NCBI GenBank assembly: GCA_946413525.1
Contig: CAMKKZ010000036.1
Location: 1-37,135, forward strand
Length of the DNA: 37,135 bases
Direction of reading: 5' to 3'
Origin: an uncultured Oribacterium sp.
GTDB taxonomy: Bacteria; Bacillota; Clostridia; Lachnospirales; Lachnospiraceae
Each line of letters begins with the position of its first letter. Within the stretch, counting starts at the first letter, position 1. Below are positions 8,961-17,108 of this stretch, in pieces. A model generated the notes under the pieces. That model was not told where the DNA came from. It saw only the letters and a list, made by a program, of their open reading frames with translations, and searched no databases. The translations under genes and the position numbers were made by a program.

Positions 8961-9758
8961 TCAACTGGTCCGTGCCCGTCTCAAGGCTTCCAGTTCAGCC
9001 CTCAGCCGCTCTGTTTCTACCTGCATCCGGGCCATCTCCTTCTCAGCCGCATCGGCTCGGGCGGATTCGCGCAAGGTATTTTTGCGCTCTTCCTCACGCC
9101 CTTCTTCCCGCATCCGTTCGTCTCTTTCCAGAAGCGTCATATATTCCTTCCTCCATTCAATATGCGAACGGGCTTTCCGCACTTGCTCATCTAAGCGCGA
9201 TGTCAGCCCCGATCCTGGCCTCCCCCCGGCAACATAAGAGAGAAAATCTTTCAAATCCTCCGAAACATCGTCTTTGTCACCCTTCGCGGACAGGATAATC
9301 TTTACGGCATCGTCCCCAAGCTCCAGTCCGGGGTCCTCCTGGCACATGGAGCGGAAACTGTATTTGTGCATCCCCTTTTGAGGGAAAAGATTTTCCAGAC
9401 AGATGAAAATAATATAGCTCCTTTTCAGATCCTGGAATTTTGCGCCCCGCTCCATCTGATCAAGGTCAATCATCGCCTGATAATACCTAGTTCTGTACGG
9501 GAGATCTGAGATAATCCCAGTTTGCATCTCGATATTATACACAGCATTTCCTTCGTCCTCCATATAAATATCGAATCTCACACCCCTACCGTCAGCCGTA
9601 ATTTCCACCGGCATCTGCCTGTTAATTTTCAGGATCTCCCCCACCTTCCTGCCGGTAATCAGCTCCGTCAGTTCCCGGCACAGATCGGGGTTCTGGGTCA
9701 TGACCTTGCAGAACATAAAGTCGTCCGCCAGTGTCAGTTCTTCATAAGATTTTGCCAT
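8961..9758 (-). CDS. Rpn family PD-(D/E)XK nuclease / transposase-like protein
   Basis: 265 aa from an ATG with AGGAGGG at about 11 nt; the open frame extends 62 codons further upstream without a better start. It opens with KSYEELTLADDFMFCKVM and carries the nuclease core: Asp63 in RFDIYMED and EMQ (77-79, YNIEMQ), then YRTRYYQAMID. The last 65 residues form a charged coiled coil (EEGREEERKN onward). By family knowledge (PF12784-like) these are DNA-cleaving proteins that act in recA-independent recombination and are often mobile. No transposon ends are seen. It stands alone between repeats. Confidence 0.85.
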   Translation of the reverse strand: MAKSYEELTLADDFMFCKVMTQNPDLCRELTELITGRKVGEILKINRQMPVEITADGRGVRFDIYMEDEGNAVYNIEMQTGIISDLPYRTRYYQAMIDLDQMERGAKFQDLKRSYIIFICLENLFPQKGMHKYSFRSMCQEDPGLELGDDAVKIILSAKGDKDDVSEDLKDFLSYVAGGRPGSGLTSRLDEQVRKARSHIEWRKEYMTLLERDERMREEGREEERKNTLRESARADAAEKEMARMQVETERLRAELEALRRARTS

Positions 9759-10164
9759 AGCTGTTTCAGCCCTCCTTTCACGCATGTTCATCTCACCGCG
9801 AAACATTGAACTGCAGTGAAGAGAAACGATGCGTATGCATCGCAGAGGCACTGAAACCATGCAGCTTCCGCACCCCTGCCATAGCAATGTGTAATGTGTA
9901 AATGTAAAGTGTTGATAGCAAGGGAAAAGCGGAGAATACCGCATATGACGGCAGGAATACTGCCGGAGAATATCGACTTGCTGTAATATAGAATAGCACC
10001 GCCCGCAGCATTAGGCAAGCGGAAGTTTCCACGTATCGCTTGCCCTTATTTTGCGTCTTGTTTTGCATTGCATTTATGGTTTTATGGTGTACGGGGCGTG
10101 TTTTCAAATGTTCTCACAATTGTCGAGGCGCAATAGATAATATATTGTTTCCGAACGGCAGATT
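9759..10164. other. Gene-free stretch between Rpn-like gene and DUF2325 gene
   Basis: No credible gene. Open frames here lack ribosome sites and family features. A hairpin GGCAAGCG...CGCTTGCC lies at 10014-10045 and may end the DUF2325 transcript, although it lacks a clean T-run. Confidence 0.4.
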
Positions 10165-10452
10165 TCAGGCTTCCGAAACACTCTTATTCTCCAGGATGCT
10201 CTGCAGGGATGCCAGCGAGCTTGAATGCGAACGCACAATTCTTGTATCACCAGGCACATAGGACAGCGCCCCCTGCACCAGCTTATGCGATACCGTATGT
10301 GTGAACAGGATCAGCATATCAGGACTTCCAATCCGATTCTTCATATCTGCTGAAGGCTTGCAGAAAATCTTGGATTTCCAGCCATATCGGGAACACATCT
10401 GTGAATACCTGCGTTCCATGCATTCATTTCCACCAATAATCACCACGCTCAT
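10165..10452 (-). CDS. DUF2325 domain protein
   Basis: 95 aa, ATG preceded by GGGAGGGAAGTGAGAA. The sequence MSVVIIGGNECMERRY, then KIFCKPSADMKNRIGSPDML, ILFTHTVSHKLVQGAL and RSHSSSLASLQSIL is the complete DUF2325 fold (PF10087-like), a small Rossmann-like domain. Its function is not established. It has its own promoter about 280 nt upstream and two TTAG-N6-CTAA palindromes in that leader, the same motif found before DUF3793-flavodoxin. That suggests metal- or redox-dependent control. Confidence 0.85.
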   Translation of the reverse strand: MSVVIIGGNECMERRYSQMCSRYGWKSKIFCKPSADMKNRIGSPDMLILFTHTVSHKLVQGALSYVPGDTRIVRSHSSSLASLQSILENKSVSEA

Positions 10453-10485
10453 TTCTCACTTCCCTCCCTTTTATTTTCCATGCGC

Positions 10486-10507
10486 AAGGTTAGTGCTTTC
10501 TAACCTT
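10486..10507. promoter_or_regulatory. TTAG-N6-CTAA operator, DUF2325 proximal
   Basis: Perfect inverted repeat AAGGTTAG-TGCTTT-CTAACCTT, 34 nt before the DUF2325 start. The core TTAG-N6-CTAA is contained in the DtxR/IdeR consensus (recalled), so a DtxR-type iron or manganese repressor is the likely binder. I see no -10 box near it, so it may act as a roadblock or a second site. Confidence 0.6.
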
Positions 10508-10708
10508 GGTGTCTAAAGAATGCCTGCCAGGCAGGCAGGCAAAATGGTTTTGTAAAATGTCCGTTATAATATTTGTTACGCCAATCATAATGTGATTCAG
10601 TCTTCGCAACTTCGCTGCATACACAATAGGGCAATGCTCTTGATACAAGCCTGAGAAATGGTATACCACAAGGTTATGGCGAGCAAATCATTTATGAGCA
10701 ATTACATT

Positions 10709-10724
10709 GTTAGCGGTTACTAAC
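10709..10724. promoter_or_regulatory. TTAG-N6-CTAA operator at the DUF2325 promoter
   Basis: GTTAG-CGGTTA-CTAAC lies 7 nt downstream of the minus-strand -10 box, over the expected transcription start. A bound repressor would block transcription. Same core and spacing as at 10490, 28026 and 28091. Confidence 0.65.
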
Positions 10725-10731
10725 CTCCTAT

Positions 10732-10760
10732 AATATAGCATCCTTCTCAGCAACTGTCAA
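10732..10760 (-). promoter_or_regulatory. Promoter of the DUF2325 gene
   Basis: Minus strand TTGACA (10755-10760), exactly 17 bp spacer, TATATT (10732-10737). Start would be near 10725. The leader to the DUF2325 ATG is about 270 nt; the short frames in it close within a few codons, so it is probably untranslated. Confidence 0.7.
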
Positions 10761-10906
10761 CAATAATCATGATTATACATTTTTTCAAAGGTTAAGGATT
10801 AACAATCAAACATCCCCTTGAATCCAACCCGCCGGCAGATATAATCTGCCCGGGGATATGTTCCGCCCATAAAGCTGGCTCGTCTGAGAGTACAAGCTAT
10901 CCTCAA

Positions 10907-10933
10907 GCATGAAAAGGATCTTTCATGTTTTTT
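10907..10933 (+). terminator. Terminator-like hairpin
   Basis: CATGAAAAGGATCTTTCATG followed by TTTTTTT on the plus strand, then a second hairpin GTGGGG-CGGAG-CCCCAT. No plus-strand gene precedes it, so it may belong to a repeat rather than to a transcript. Confidence 0.35.
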
Positions 10934-10957
10934 TGTGGGGCGGAGCCCCATGACCGG

Positions 10958-11045
10958 AAGTATGAAAGGCAAGCCTTTCATACTTCATTTGTGTCGCGCC
11001 AGCGGCACAAATGAGACTCAATGCCTGCGGCATCAAGTCAATGTA
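10958..11045 (+). repeat. Dispersed repeat family C, copy 1
   Basis: Three hairpins in a row: AAGTATGAAAGGC/GCCTTTCATACTT, then CATTTGTG...CACAAATG, then GACTCAATGCC-TGC-GGCATCAAGTC. Other copies are at 25597-25680 and 27083-27174. Here it closes the gap 10761-11057 before the 3' end of the transpeptidase gene. Confidence 0.75.
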
Positions 11046-11057
11046 CAAGGGCCGCAA

Positions 11058-12977
11058 TTATTCACCATCCAATGACTCACTGTTCACCGGGAAGGTGAAA
11101 TACGTATCCGGATAAGGCTCGTTATCAAGGGTGAAATGCCACCACTCTTCATCAAGCGGCCGGAAGCCGTGATTCATCATAGCCTCCCGCAGAATCATCC
11201 GGTTCTGGTACTGCTCCTCCGTAATGTCCGTATAATCCGGATGGCTAAGCTCGCCAAAATAATCGAAGGAGCCTCCCATATCCACTTCTTTTTCCAATGC
11301 CATGTCAAAGAGCGTCAAATCCACAGTACTTCCCCTGCTGTGACCTGAATGCTCGGCAATATACCCCTGCGGGAAAAGGACTTCCTTATCCAATTCAGGA
11401 TAGAAATAATCCTTCATCCGGACATCCTCAGCATCCAGCGCCCAGTTCATAAAATTCGTCACCGCTTCCTGAGGCCGGTACGCGTCATAAATCTTAAGGC
11501 GGTACCCCTTCTCCATGACCTCGTCGCTCACTTCCTTCAAAGCAGCGGCAGCCTCCTTTGTCAAAAAGGCAAGCGGTTCCTCATATCCGTCAATCCGGTC
11601 GCCGACGAAATTGTAAGTTGAGTAATACCGGATTTCCAGGATGGCGTCCGGGACGGCATCCGTAAGCAGGACAAAGTCTGATGAATCCCCGGAAAGCAGT
11701 ACATCTGAATCTCCGGATACCAATGCCGCATCCATTTCCACTTCTTCCGCCTCGGAAGACTCTGCTGCCTCTGCTTCCGCATTATCCGATTCCTCAGGAT
11801 CCTCCACAGCCTCCAACGACGATTCCTCTGTTTCTTCAGAAACCTCTGCAGCCTCCGTCTCCGATTCCTCTGCTTCCTCAGAAGCCACCTCAGCCTCCGT
11901 CTCCGATTCCTCTGCTTCTTCAGAAACCTCTGCAGCCTCCGCCTCCGTTTCCTCTGCTTCCTCAGAAGCTTCAACAGCCTCCGTCTCCGATTCCTCTGCT
12001 TCTTCAGAAGCCTCTACAGCCTCCGTCTCCGTTTCCTCTGCTTCCTCAGAAGTTTCCTCAGCTTCCACCTTCTCATCATCCCCGGCAGACTTCGGGGCAT
12101 CGAAAGATCCGCCCATGTTTTCAAGCGTATCAATAACGACCACGCAATCCTCGTCCACATTCTGCATCACGAGCCTCATGATATTCTCCGGAATCGCGAC
12201 ACAGCCGCCGGTATAGGGCTTCTCGGGACCAAGGCAGTGAAGGAAAATGGCAGAACCCCGCCCGGGTGTGCCCTCCTCATTAAAGCTGATATTGAGGCAA
12301 TACTGATACTGATAATCATATTCCACAATATGCTCACTGTTTGTCATATCCAGCTCCGGGAAATCCTTGAGATCGACCATCTCATTATAATGCATCCCCT
12401 CCCTGTCATCACCTGACCAGTATGTGTCCTCATCCACCTGAGTATAAGGAATAGCGCAGCCAGGATCCGGGGCAATTCCAAATGCCTTATTGAAATGATA
12501 AATCCCCGTGGGCGTCTGTCCGCACCCTTCAACATGGTCCTCATCCAGACAGAGGCCGTTTTTCCCGACATAGCCCGGGGTGGAAAGAAGCTGCTTCCAG
12601 TTGCCCTCCTCATCCCTTTCATGGAACGAAATCGAAGCCGTGGTCAGATCCTTGCCCATGCCGCCAACGACAAACATCTGCGTTGTATCCTCATCCCCGG
12701 CGGCGGCCAGTTTTGTCACCCATTCAGGAGAATCCTTCACTCGGAGGACAGAGGAATACAAGCCTTGCCCGCTCTCTTCAGTAGCCTCCGCCTTTCCGCT
12801 CTCGTCCATGGAATTTTCAGACACTTCCAAATGATCATCTGCCGCTTCCAAAGAATCCCCGACACTCTCATCAGCCTGTGTCGGTATTTCCGGCAGGGGA
12901 ATATCCATCGTGCCGCAGCCTGCCACCGCCCAGGTCAGGAATCCGGCAAGCATCAATCCAGCCAGTTTTTTTCTCAT
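11058..12977 (-). CDS. Lipoprotein fusing L,D-transpeptidase and VanX-type D-Ala-D-Ala dipeptidase
   Basis: 639 aa from an ATG with GGAG at 7-8 nt; the longer frame only reads through upstream repeats. A lipoprotein signal ends in VAGC (Cys21). Residues about 80-285 are a YkuD-like L,D-transpeptidase with catalytic His247 and Cys259 (FLHCLGPEKPYTGGCVAIPE). A Glu-rich linker of six 14-residue repeats fills about 311-395. Residues about 432-630 are a D,D-dipeptidase of the VanX/DdpX type: Arg501 in YDAYRP, zinc ligands His546 and Asp553 (SGHSRGSTVD), and Glu611/His614 in EEWWHF. By family knowledge the first domain makes 3-3 peptidoglycan cross-links and the second hydrolyses D-Ala-D-Ala. Both would act outside the membrane, anchored by lipid. 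The pairing points to wall remodelling independent of D-Ala-D-Ala. Confidence 0.88.
   Translation of the reverse strand: MRKKLAGLMLAGFLTWAVAGCGTMDIPLPEIPTQADESVGDSLEAADDHLEVSENSMDESGKAEATEESGQGLYSSVLRVKDSPEWVTKLAAAGDEDTTQMFVVGGMGKDLTTASISFHERDEEGNWKQLLSTPGYVGKNGLCLDEDHVEGCGQTPTGIYHFNKAFGIAPDPGCAIPYTQVDEDTYWSGDDREGMHYNEMVDLKDFPELDMTNSEHIVEYDYQYQYCLNISFNEEGTPGRGSAIFLHCLGPEKPYTGGCVAIPENIMRLVMQNVDEDCVVVIDTLENMGGSFDAPKSAGDDEKVEAEETSEEAEETETEAVEASEEAEESETEAVEASEEAEETEAEAAEVSEEAEESETEAEVASEEAEESETEAAEVSEETEESSLEAVEDPEESDNAEAEAAESSEAEEVEMDAALVSGDSDVLLSGDSSDFVLLTDAVPDAILEIRYYSTYNFVGDRIDGYEEPLAFLTKEAAAALKEVSDEVMEKGYRLKIYDAYRPQEAVTNFMNWALDAEDVRMKDYFYPELDKEVLFPQGYIAEHSGHSRGSTVDLTLFDMALEKEVDMGGSFDYFGELSHPDYTDITEEQYQNRMILREAMMNHGFRPLDEEWWHFTLDNEPYPDTYFTFPVNSESLDGE
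11796..12047 (-). repeat. In-frame 42-bp minisatellite in the linker
   Basis: Six consecutive 14-residue units of the form EEAEESETEAVEAS, varying at a few positions. They form an acidic spacer between the transpeptidase and dipeptidase domains. The 42-bp unit keeps the frame, so copy number can change without breaking the gene. Confidence 0.8.
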
Positions 12978-12989
12978 AATAATCTCCAT

Positions 12990-13177
12990 TCCGCCGCCCC
13001 CACGGGCAGCAAAACAATAATATTTTTCTCTGCCACCCACAGGCAGCAAAACCACGATAATTTTCCCTGCCACCCACAGGCGGCAAAACCCTGCTAATTA
13101 TCTGTCACCCCCCACAGGCGGAAAAGCCATGATAATTATCCATTGCCCCACAAGCGGCAAAACCATAATAAATATTC
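12990..13177. repeat. Five tandem copies of a ~37-bp repeat upstream of the fusion gene
   Basis: Plus-strand units resemble CTGCCACCCACAGGCAGCAA followed by AACCACGATAATTTTC, with about 10-25 percent divergence. Each can fold as CTGCC/GGCAG. They fill the leader of the transpeptidase-dipeptidase gene and reach to within about 13 nt of its ATG. There are no unique spacers, so it is not a CRISPR array. Confidence 0.7.
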
Positions 13178-13231
13178 ATATCACTTCACCGATGACAAAG
13201 TCATAATGAATATCTGTCGCCTTTCGTCTCT

Positions 13232-13380
13232 CCCCTATCAGAGTGGGGGTGTCCACTCTGAGTTCATGACAAACCGATGCGGCATCGCATCAGCAAGGCT
13301 CCGACCCTATCAGAGTGGGGTTTGTCCACTCTGAGTTCATAACAAACCGTTACGGCATCGCATCAGCAAGGCTTCTATCC
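13232..13380 (-). repeat. Dispersed repeat family A, two tandem copies (A1, A2)
   Basis: Each copy reads, on the plus strand, CTATCAGAGTGGGG, a short loop, CCACTCTGAGTTCAT, ACAAACCG, GGCATCGCATCAGCAAGGCT. The first arm pairs with CCACTCTG. The second copy overlaps the last codons of the DUF4317 gene. In minus orientation the family ends in a purine-rich GATAGGGGAG stretch. Confidence 0.8.
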
Positions 13381-13998
13381 ACCCAGAACCCTTTTTCGGA
13401 ATGCATTTTGCGGGCTGTCCGGATGACGGTCAAAAATATTGATACGCAAGGGATCGCCGCTCCGATCCTTGAACGCGGGAAAAAGGAATCCGCATTCCGC
13501 ATTTTCCGGGTCATAATCCTTTGTGACCCTTGCGGCAGCAAGAATCAGGAAGTCATACACCTCCTCCGATTCCCCCTGCTGTTCATTATCCGTACCCTTC
13601 AAAGGAATATCATACCTCCCGTGGAAAAGGTAAATGCCATACTCACCATTGATCTTTATGGATTGCGAAAGCTCATCGCAAAGGATGTTAACCACTGCAT
13701 CATTCTGCAGGCCGTACTGCGCAAGTCCCAAAAGGAGCCTGTGAATGCTGTCCTTTCCCATGCCCCCCTTTGAAAACACAAACTCCTTAAGCTCCCTGTT
13801 GCTTTCAGCGAAAGGAATTTCCTTTGCCAGAGCAAGATTCCTCTTTTTTTCAGAAACCTTCAAATCCCTGAAATCCACATTGAAAGTATTGTCAATAAAT
13901 CCCTCTCCGTCCACATAGGCTCCCGCCACACGGGAAAAACAATTCCTGGATACGTTCATCCTCCTTGTGAGCTCCAGCATGTCCTCCCTGTTAATCAT
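13375..13998 (-). CDS. DUF4317 family protein, C-terminally truncated
   Basis: 207 aa, ATG after a GGAGGGGAAAAGAA purine run. Segments match DUF4317: YVDGEGFIDNTF near the N-terminus, YGIYLFHGRYDIPLKGTDN, SEEVYDFLILAAARV, and CGFLFPAFKDRSGDPLRI. The family is normally about 370-400 aa by recall. Here it ends just after FRKRVLGG, and the stop TAG lies at the edge of a family A repeat, so the C-terminal domain seems lost by repeat insertion or deletion. Function of the family is unknown. It may be a degrading gene. Confidence 0.65.
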   Translation of the reverse strand: MINREDMLELTRRMNVSRNCFSRVAGAYVDGEGFIDNTFNVDFRDLKVSEKKRNLALAKEIPFAESNRELKEFVFSKGGMGKDSIHRLLLGLAQYGLQNDAVVNILCDELSQSIKINGEYGIYLFHGRYDIPLKGTDNEQQGESEEVYDFLILAAARVTKDYDPENAECGFLFPAFKDRSGDPLRINIFDRHPDSPQNAFRKRVLGG

Positions 13999-14285
13999 TT
14001 CTTTTCCCCTCCTTCAAAATCCCGCGGGAATCACACAGTCCCTTTCGCCCCATACCGCCAGACCCCGGCTTATTCCTCAATTCCACAGGAATCAATTTTT
14101 GCAACGATACCGTTCCGCCACGCCATTCGCCTTTCCCCATCCTGCATCAAACACTCTGATAAGCGAATCCATGACCGCTGCTTCGGACCTCCTTCAGGAT
14201 CCTGGGGGAAACACAGCCTGCTATTACCACCTGTTCAGACGGGGACACGCCTTTCCCCATCCTTCGGGAATCACAACATTCAAAT
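13999..14285. other. Gene-free stretch
   Basis: No ORF with a ribosome site. The text contains repeated motifs (CCTTTCCCCATCCT twice, GGAATCA several times) like other decayed repeat regions of this window. Confidence 0.4.
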
Positions 14286-14337
14286 ACGTTTATCATTTAC
14301 ATTTGTCATTTACGTATATCATTTACGTTTGTCATTT
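14286..14337. repeat. Four tandem 13-bp repeats across a stop codon
   Basis: ACGTTTATCATTT, ACATTTGTCATTT, ACGTATATCATTT, ACGTTTGTCATTT in direct succession. The last unit contains the stop codon of the HAD gene (14332-14334). Confidence 0.85.
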
Positions 14338-14847
14338 GCCACAAAATCTAAAAAGCCGCTCCAGAATCCCCTCGCCCAGCAAACGAAGCGCCTTTCCGAC
14401 ATGCCTCCTGCCCAGTCCCCCGTCAAAATAATCTGTCTTTATAAAATGTGGCAGAATGCCTTCTTCCGCAAAATCAGGGAATTCCTGATCATCCAGAACG
14501 ATCCATTTTGTCCCGCTATCCGAGCTTCTATTCTTGCGAAGCCATTCCCGAATCCCCTTCCCCCGGCACACGCCATCATCGGCGGTCTTGTCTGATATCC
14601 TCAGCCCGAAGTCATTCAGCCGCCGATCCAGATAATGACCGGAATCCGACTGCGCTGCCTTGTTCTCCCTTTCCCATCCGAATTTCCAGGTGGAAGTCAG
14701 CACAAGGACGGCCCCGGTCCTTTCCACAATCCTGCGAAGAACAGCAAGATTCTCAGCGTCAAGTCCCGGGATGTACGGCTCATATTCTTCCTTCGTTTCG
14801 CTGGAATTCAGCACGCCATCCACATCCAGAAAAATGATTTTGTCCAT
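14332..14847 (-). CDS. HAD-superfamily protein (HAD_SAK-like)
   Basis: 171 aa from ATG with AGGGGG at 5 nt; an ATG eleven codons upstream lacks a site. The HAD motif I is FLDVDGVLNS (Asp8, Asp10), motif II TSTW, and motif IV VLDDQEFPDF. The pattern resembles the HAD domain found in Swiss-army-knife RNA repair proteins (PF18143-like), usually about 150-170 aa alone. It is probably a cytosolic phosphohydrolase acting on an unknown phosphate ester. No operon partner: repeats lie on both sides. Confidence 0.75.
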   Translation of the reverse strand: MDKIIFLDVDGVLNSSETKEEYEPYIPGLDAENLAVLRRIVERTGAVLVLTSTWKFGWERENKAAQSDSGHYLDRRLNDFGLRISDKTADDGVCRGKGIREWLRKNRSSDSGTKWIVLDDQEFPDFAEEGILPHFIKTDYFDGGLGRRHVGKALRLLGEGILERLFRFCGK

Positions 14848-15016
14848 AAAGCCCCCTGGCAATATCCTTCGCCTGATCATGACCCGTCCCCGCCCTCCAT
14901 GCCCCGCCTGGCTCCAAACTATTCCTCATTCCAACCAACGCCCGATGCCAGACCTCATATTCCCATCTTCTCCCGGCATCGATTCACGCAGGCATAATCC
15001 ATTTCGGCCATTACAC

Positions 15017-15118
15017 GGCAGTTGCCAACGACAGGAAACGGACTTTATCCGGCAGCTGCCAACGACAGAAAACGGTCATTATCCGGCAGCTGCCAATACA
15101 GCGACCGGCATTAACCAT
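15017..15118. repeat. Three tandem ~33-bp repeats
   Basis: Units of GGCAGCTGCCAACGACAG, AAAACGG, TCATTATCC. Each contains the self-complementary GGCAGCTGCC. They lie in the gap 14848-15200; I see nothing in 14848-15016. Confidence 0.75.
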
Positions 15119-15134
15119 TACCGCCTTTCGATCG

Positions 15135-15258
15135 GAAATCAAGGGCAAGGGAGGCCATCAGAACCGAAATCAAGCGCAAGGGAGGCCATCAGGGCCTAAA
15201 TCAAGCGCAAAGGAGGCCATCAGAACCGAAATCAAGCGCAAGGGAGGCCATCAGGGCG
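15135..15258. repeat. Four tandem ~31-bp repeats across the M20 stop codon
   Basis: Units of GAAATCAAGCGCAAGGGAGG followed by CCATCAGAACC (or AGGGC). Two units lie inside the 3' end of the amidohydrolase gene and two beyond its stop at 15201-15203. Unit length is not a multiple of three, so gain or loss of a unit would change the C-terminus. Confidence 0.85.
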
Positions 15259-16424
15259 GAACCGCGCCACAGAACCTCCTCGTTCCCGGCAAAACGCGGA
15301 CTATGAAGAGGAAATGCCTCCACGCCCGGCTTCCCGGTGCCCAGCCAGAAAAACGCCCCCGGTTTCTCCTTCAGGTAAAAAGCAAAATCCTCCGCGGTCA
15401 TTGCTGGCAAATCCGGCTCAATGGCAAAGTCCTCTCCGAAAAGCTCCCTGGCCTCCCGAAGCACGTACGCGCTCATTGCAGGGTCATTTTCAACAGCATC
15501 ATAACCTCTCTGATAGTCCAACGTTCCCTCAAGATCGTAGGAAAGGCGGGTCCCCTCAAAAAGGGAACGGAGCCGCGCCTCGGCCATGTCCCGGACCAAT
15601 GGGGAAAAACTTCTCACAGTCCCTTCCAGACGGCAATTCCCCGGAACAATATTATACCGGTCTCCTGCCCTGAAAAGACCAATGGTAAGCACTCCCGCCT
15701 GCATCGGATCCGTATTTCTGCTGATAATCGTCTGAGCTCCCGAAACAAAGTGGCAGCCTGCCATCAGGGCGTCCTTGCCCAGATGCGGCATGGCGGCATG
15801 GGCGCTTTTCCCTTGGAAATCCAACGAAAACCTGTCGGAAGACGCCATCTGAAAAGAAGGTCTCGACGCCGTCACCCCAGCAGGAAGGGAAGGCCAGACA
15901 TGAAGCCCGAAGACAGCGTCCACGCCCTCCAAAGCGCCATTTTCAATCATCCCCCTCGCCCCACCCACGGGGGACATTTCCTCCGCCGGTTGGAACAGGA
16001 GGCGTACAGCCACCGGAAGACTGTCCCGGTACTGCGCAAGAAGCCTTGCCGCCCCCAGAAGAATGGCAATATGGTGGTCATGTCCACAGGCATGCATGAC
16101 GCCCGGTACCCTGGAAGCAAAAGCAAGTCCCGTTTCTTCCTGTATGGGTAATGCATCCATATCCGCTCTCAGAGCCACCGTCCCGATTCCGGCCATTCCC
16201 TGGGTCTCTTTGCCCTTAGCATTTTCCGGCATATCGGCGATAATTCCAAAGCCGGCTACTTCTCTCCGGATCCGGAAGCCCCCAATATCCTCCAATTCCT
16301 CCACAATCCGTTCCGCCGTCCGCGCCTCCTGGCCGGAAAGCTCCGGATACATATGAAAAAACCGCCGAAGCCCTGCAATATGAGTCTGCAGCGACCTGGC
16401 GGATAAAAGCAATTCCTTTTTCAT
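15201..16424 (-). CDS. M20 family amidohydrolase (N-acyl amino acid / hippurate hydrolase type)
   Basis: 407 aa, full family length. Metal-binding motifs are HACGHDHH (111-118), PAEE (146-149, catalytic Glu), LHVW (174-177), TAEDFAFY and PLHSPRF near the end. The dimerisation insert lies between about 185 and 300. It is a cytosolic metallo-hydrolase of N-acylated amino acids; the exact substrate cannot be told. Start ATG has AAGGTG at 9 nt. The last 20 residues are encoded by a tandem repeat and are likely variable. luxS follows upstream on the same strand with a 97-nt gap. Confidence 0.9.
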   Translation of the reverse strand: MKKELLLSARSLQTHIAGLRRFFHMYPELSGQEARTAERIVEELEDIGGFRIRREVAGFGIIADMPENAKGKETQGMAGIGTVALRADMDALPIQEETGLAFASRVPGVMHACGHDHHIAILLGAARLLAQYRDSLPVAVRLLFQPAEEMSPVGGARGMIENGALEGVDAVFGLHVWPSLPAGVTASRPSFQMASSDRFSLDFQGKSAHAAMPHLGKDALMAGCHFVSGAQTIISRNTDPMQAGVLTIGLFRAGDRYNIVPGNCRLEGTVRSFSPLVRDMAEARLRSLFEGTRLSYDLEGTLDYQRGYDAVENDPAMSAYVLREARELFGEDFAIEPDLPAMTAEDFAFYLKEKPGAFFWLGTGKPGVEAFPLHSPRFAGNEEVLWRGSALMASLALDFGSDGLLCA

Positions 16425-16521
16425 TCCCTCAACACCTTGCCCGATTCAATGATTCCGGAAGATCCCACCGTAATGGCTTTCCATGGAAGGGACCAGTCAG
16501 GAGAATCATCCATCTATGGAA

Positions 16522-17001
16522 TCAGCCAGGATAAACCATATGTTCCCTGCTAATATTCTCAAGCGTCTCGTCCAGAAACCTTTTTGCCCACCATTTTGCC
16601 ATGGACAGATTCATATCCGTATAATTCCCGCAGTCCATTGGGGACGCGCCGGGTATTTCTCCTTCAAAATCACGGATGAAACGGAAACAGCGCTGAAGCA
16701 AAGGCACCACATCCTCCGGCTCCAAATCACCGGCCAGCAAAAGGTAAAAGCCAGTCCGACAGCCCATGGGACCGAAATACAGCACCCTGTCCTTCCACTC
16801 TTCATCATTTCGCAGAAAAGTCGCGCCAAGATGTTCAATGGCATGAACAGGCGCCGTGTTCATTACCGGCTCATCATTCGGCGAGGTCATCCGGATATCA
16901 AAGGTCGTAATCGTTTCCGCCCCAATCCGGTCCTTTCGGGAGACATATACTCCCGGGGTAAGCAGGATGTGGTTAACTGTAAAACTGGCGATTTTCTCCA
17001 T
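16522..17001 (-). CDS. luxS: S-ribosylhomocysteine lyase LuxS
   Basis: 159 aa, normal length. LuxS splits S-ribosylhomocysteine into homocysteine and DPD, the precursor of autoinducer-2, in the activated methyl cycle. The metal site is HAIEH (His53, His57) plus Cys124 in MDCGNY, and catalytic Cys81 lies in GPMGCRTGFYL. ATG has GGAG at 8 nt; the ten extra upstream codons are not needed. Two family A repeats fill its upstream region and no SAM riboswitch was seen. Confidence 0.96.
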   Translation of the reverse strand: MEKIASFTVNHILLTPGVYVSRKDRIGAETITTFDIRMTSPNDEPVMNTAPVHAIEHLGATFLRNDEEWKDRVLYFGPMGCRTGFYLLLAGDLEPEDVVPLLQRCFRFIRDFEGEIPGASPMDCGNYTDMNLSMAKWWAKRFLDETLENISREHMVYPG

Positions 17002-17108
17002 ATCAAATAGTCTCCAAATGAATGATCGCAAAGGCTCACGCAGCCTGCGCTAATTTTAAAAAAGTAGTTTTTGGCCTTTTTAATTCCTGACAGACAGATA
17101 AGGTATCT

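Noticed and set aside
9793..10107. Overlapping small minus-strand frames upstream of the Rpn-like gene
   Set aside because: No ribosome site, no family features, and the Rpn domain starts cleanly at 9758.
11641..12216. Ser-rich plus-strand frame opposite the Glu-rich linker
   Set aside because: Mirror image of the coding minisatellite; the minus strand has the enzyme domains.
12990..13177. CRISPR array
   Set aside because: The ~37-bp units follow one another without unique spacers and are diverged; no cas genes nearby.
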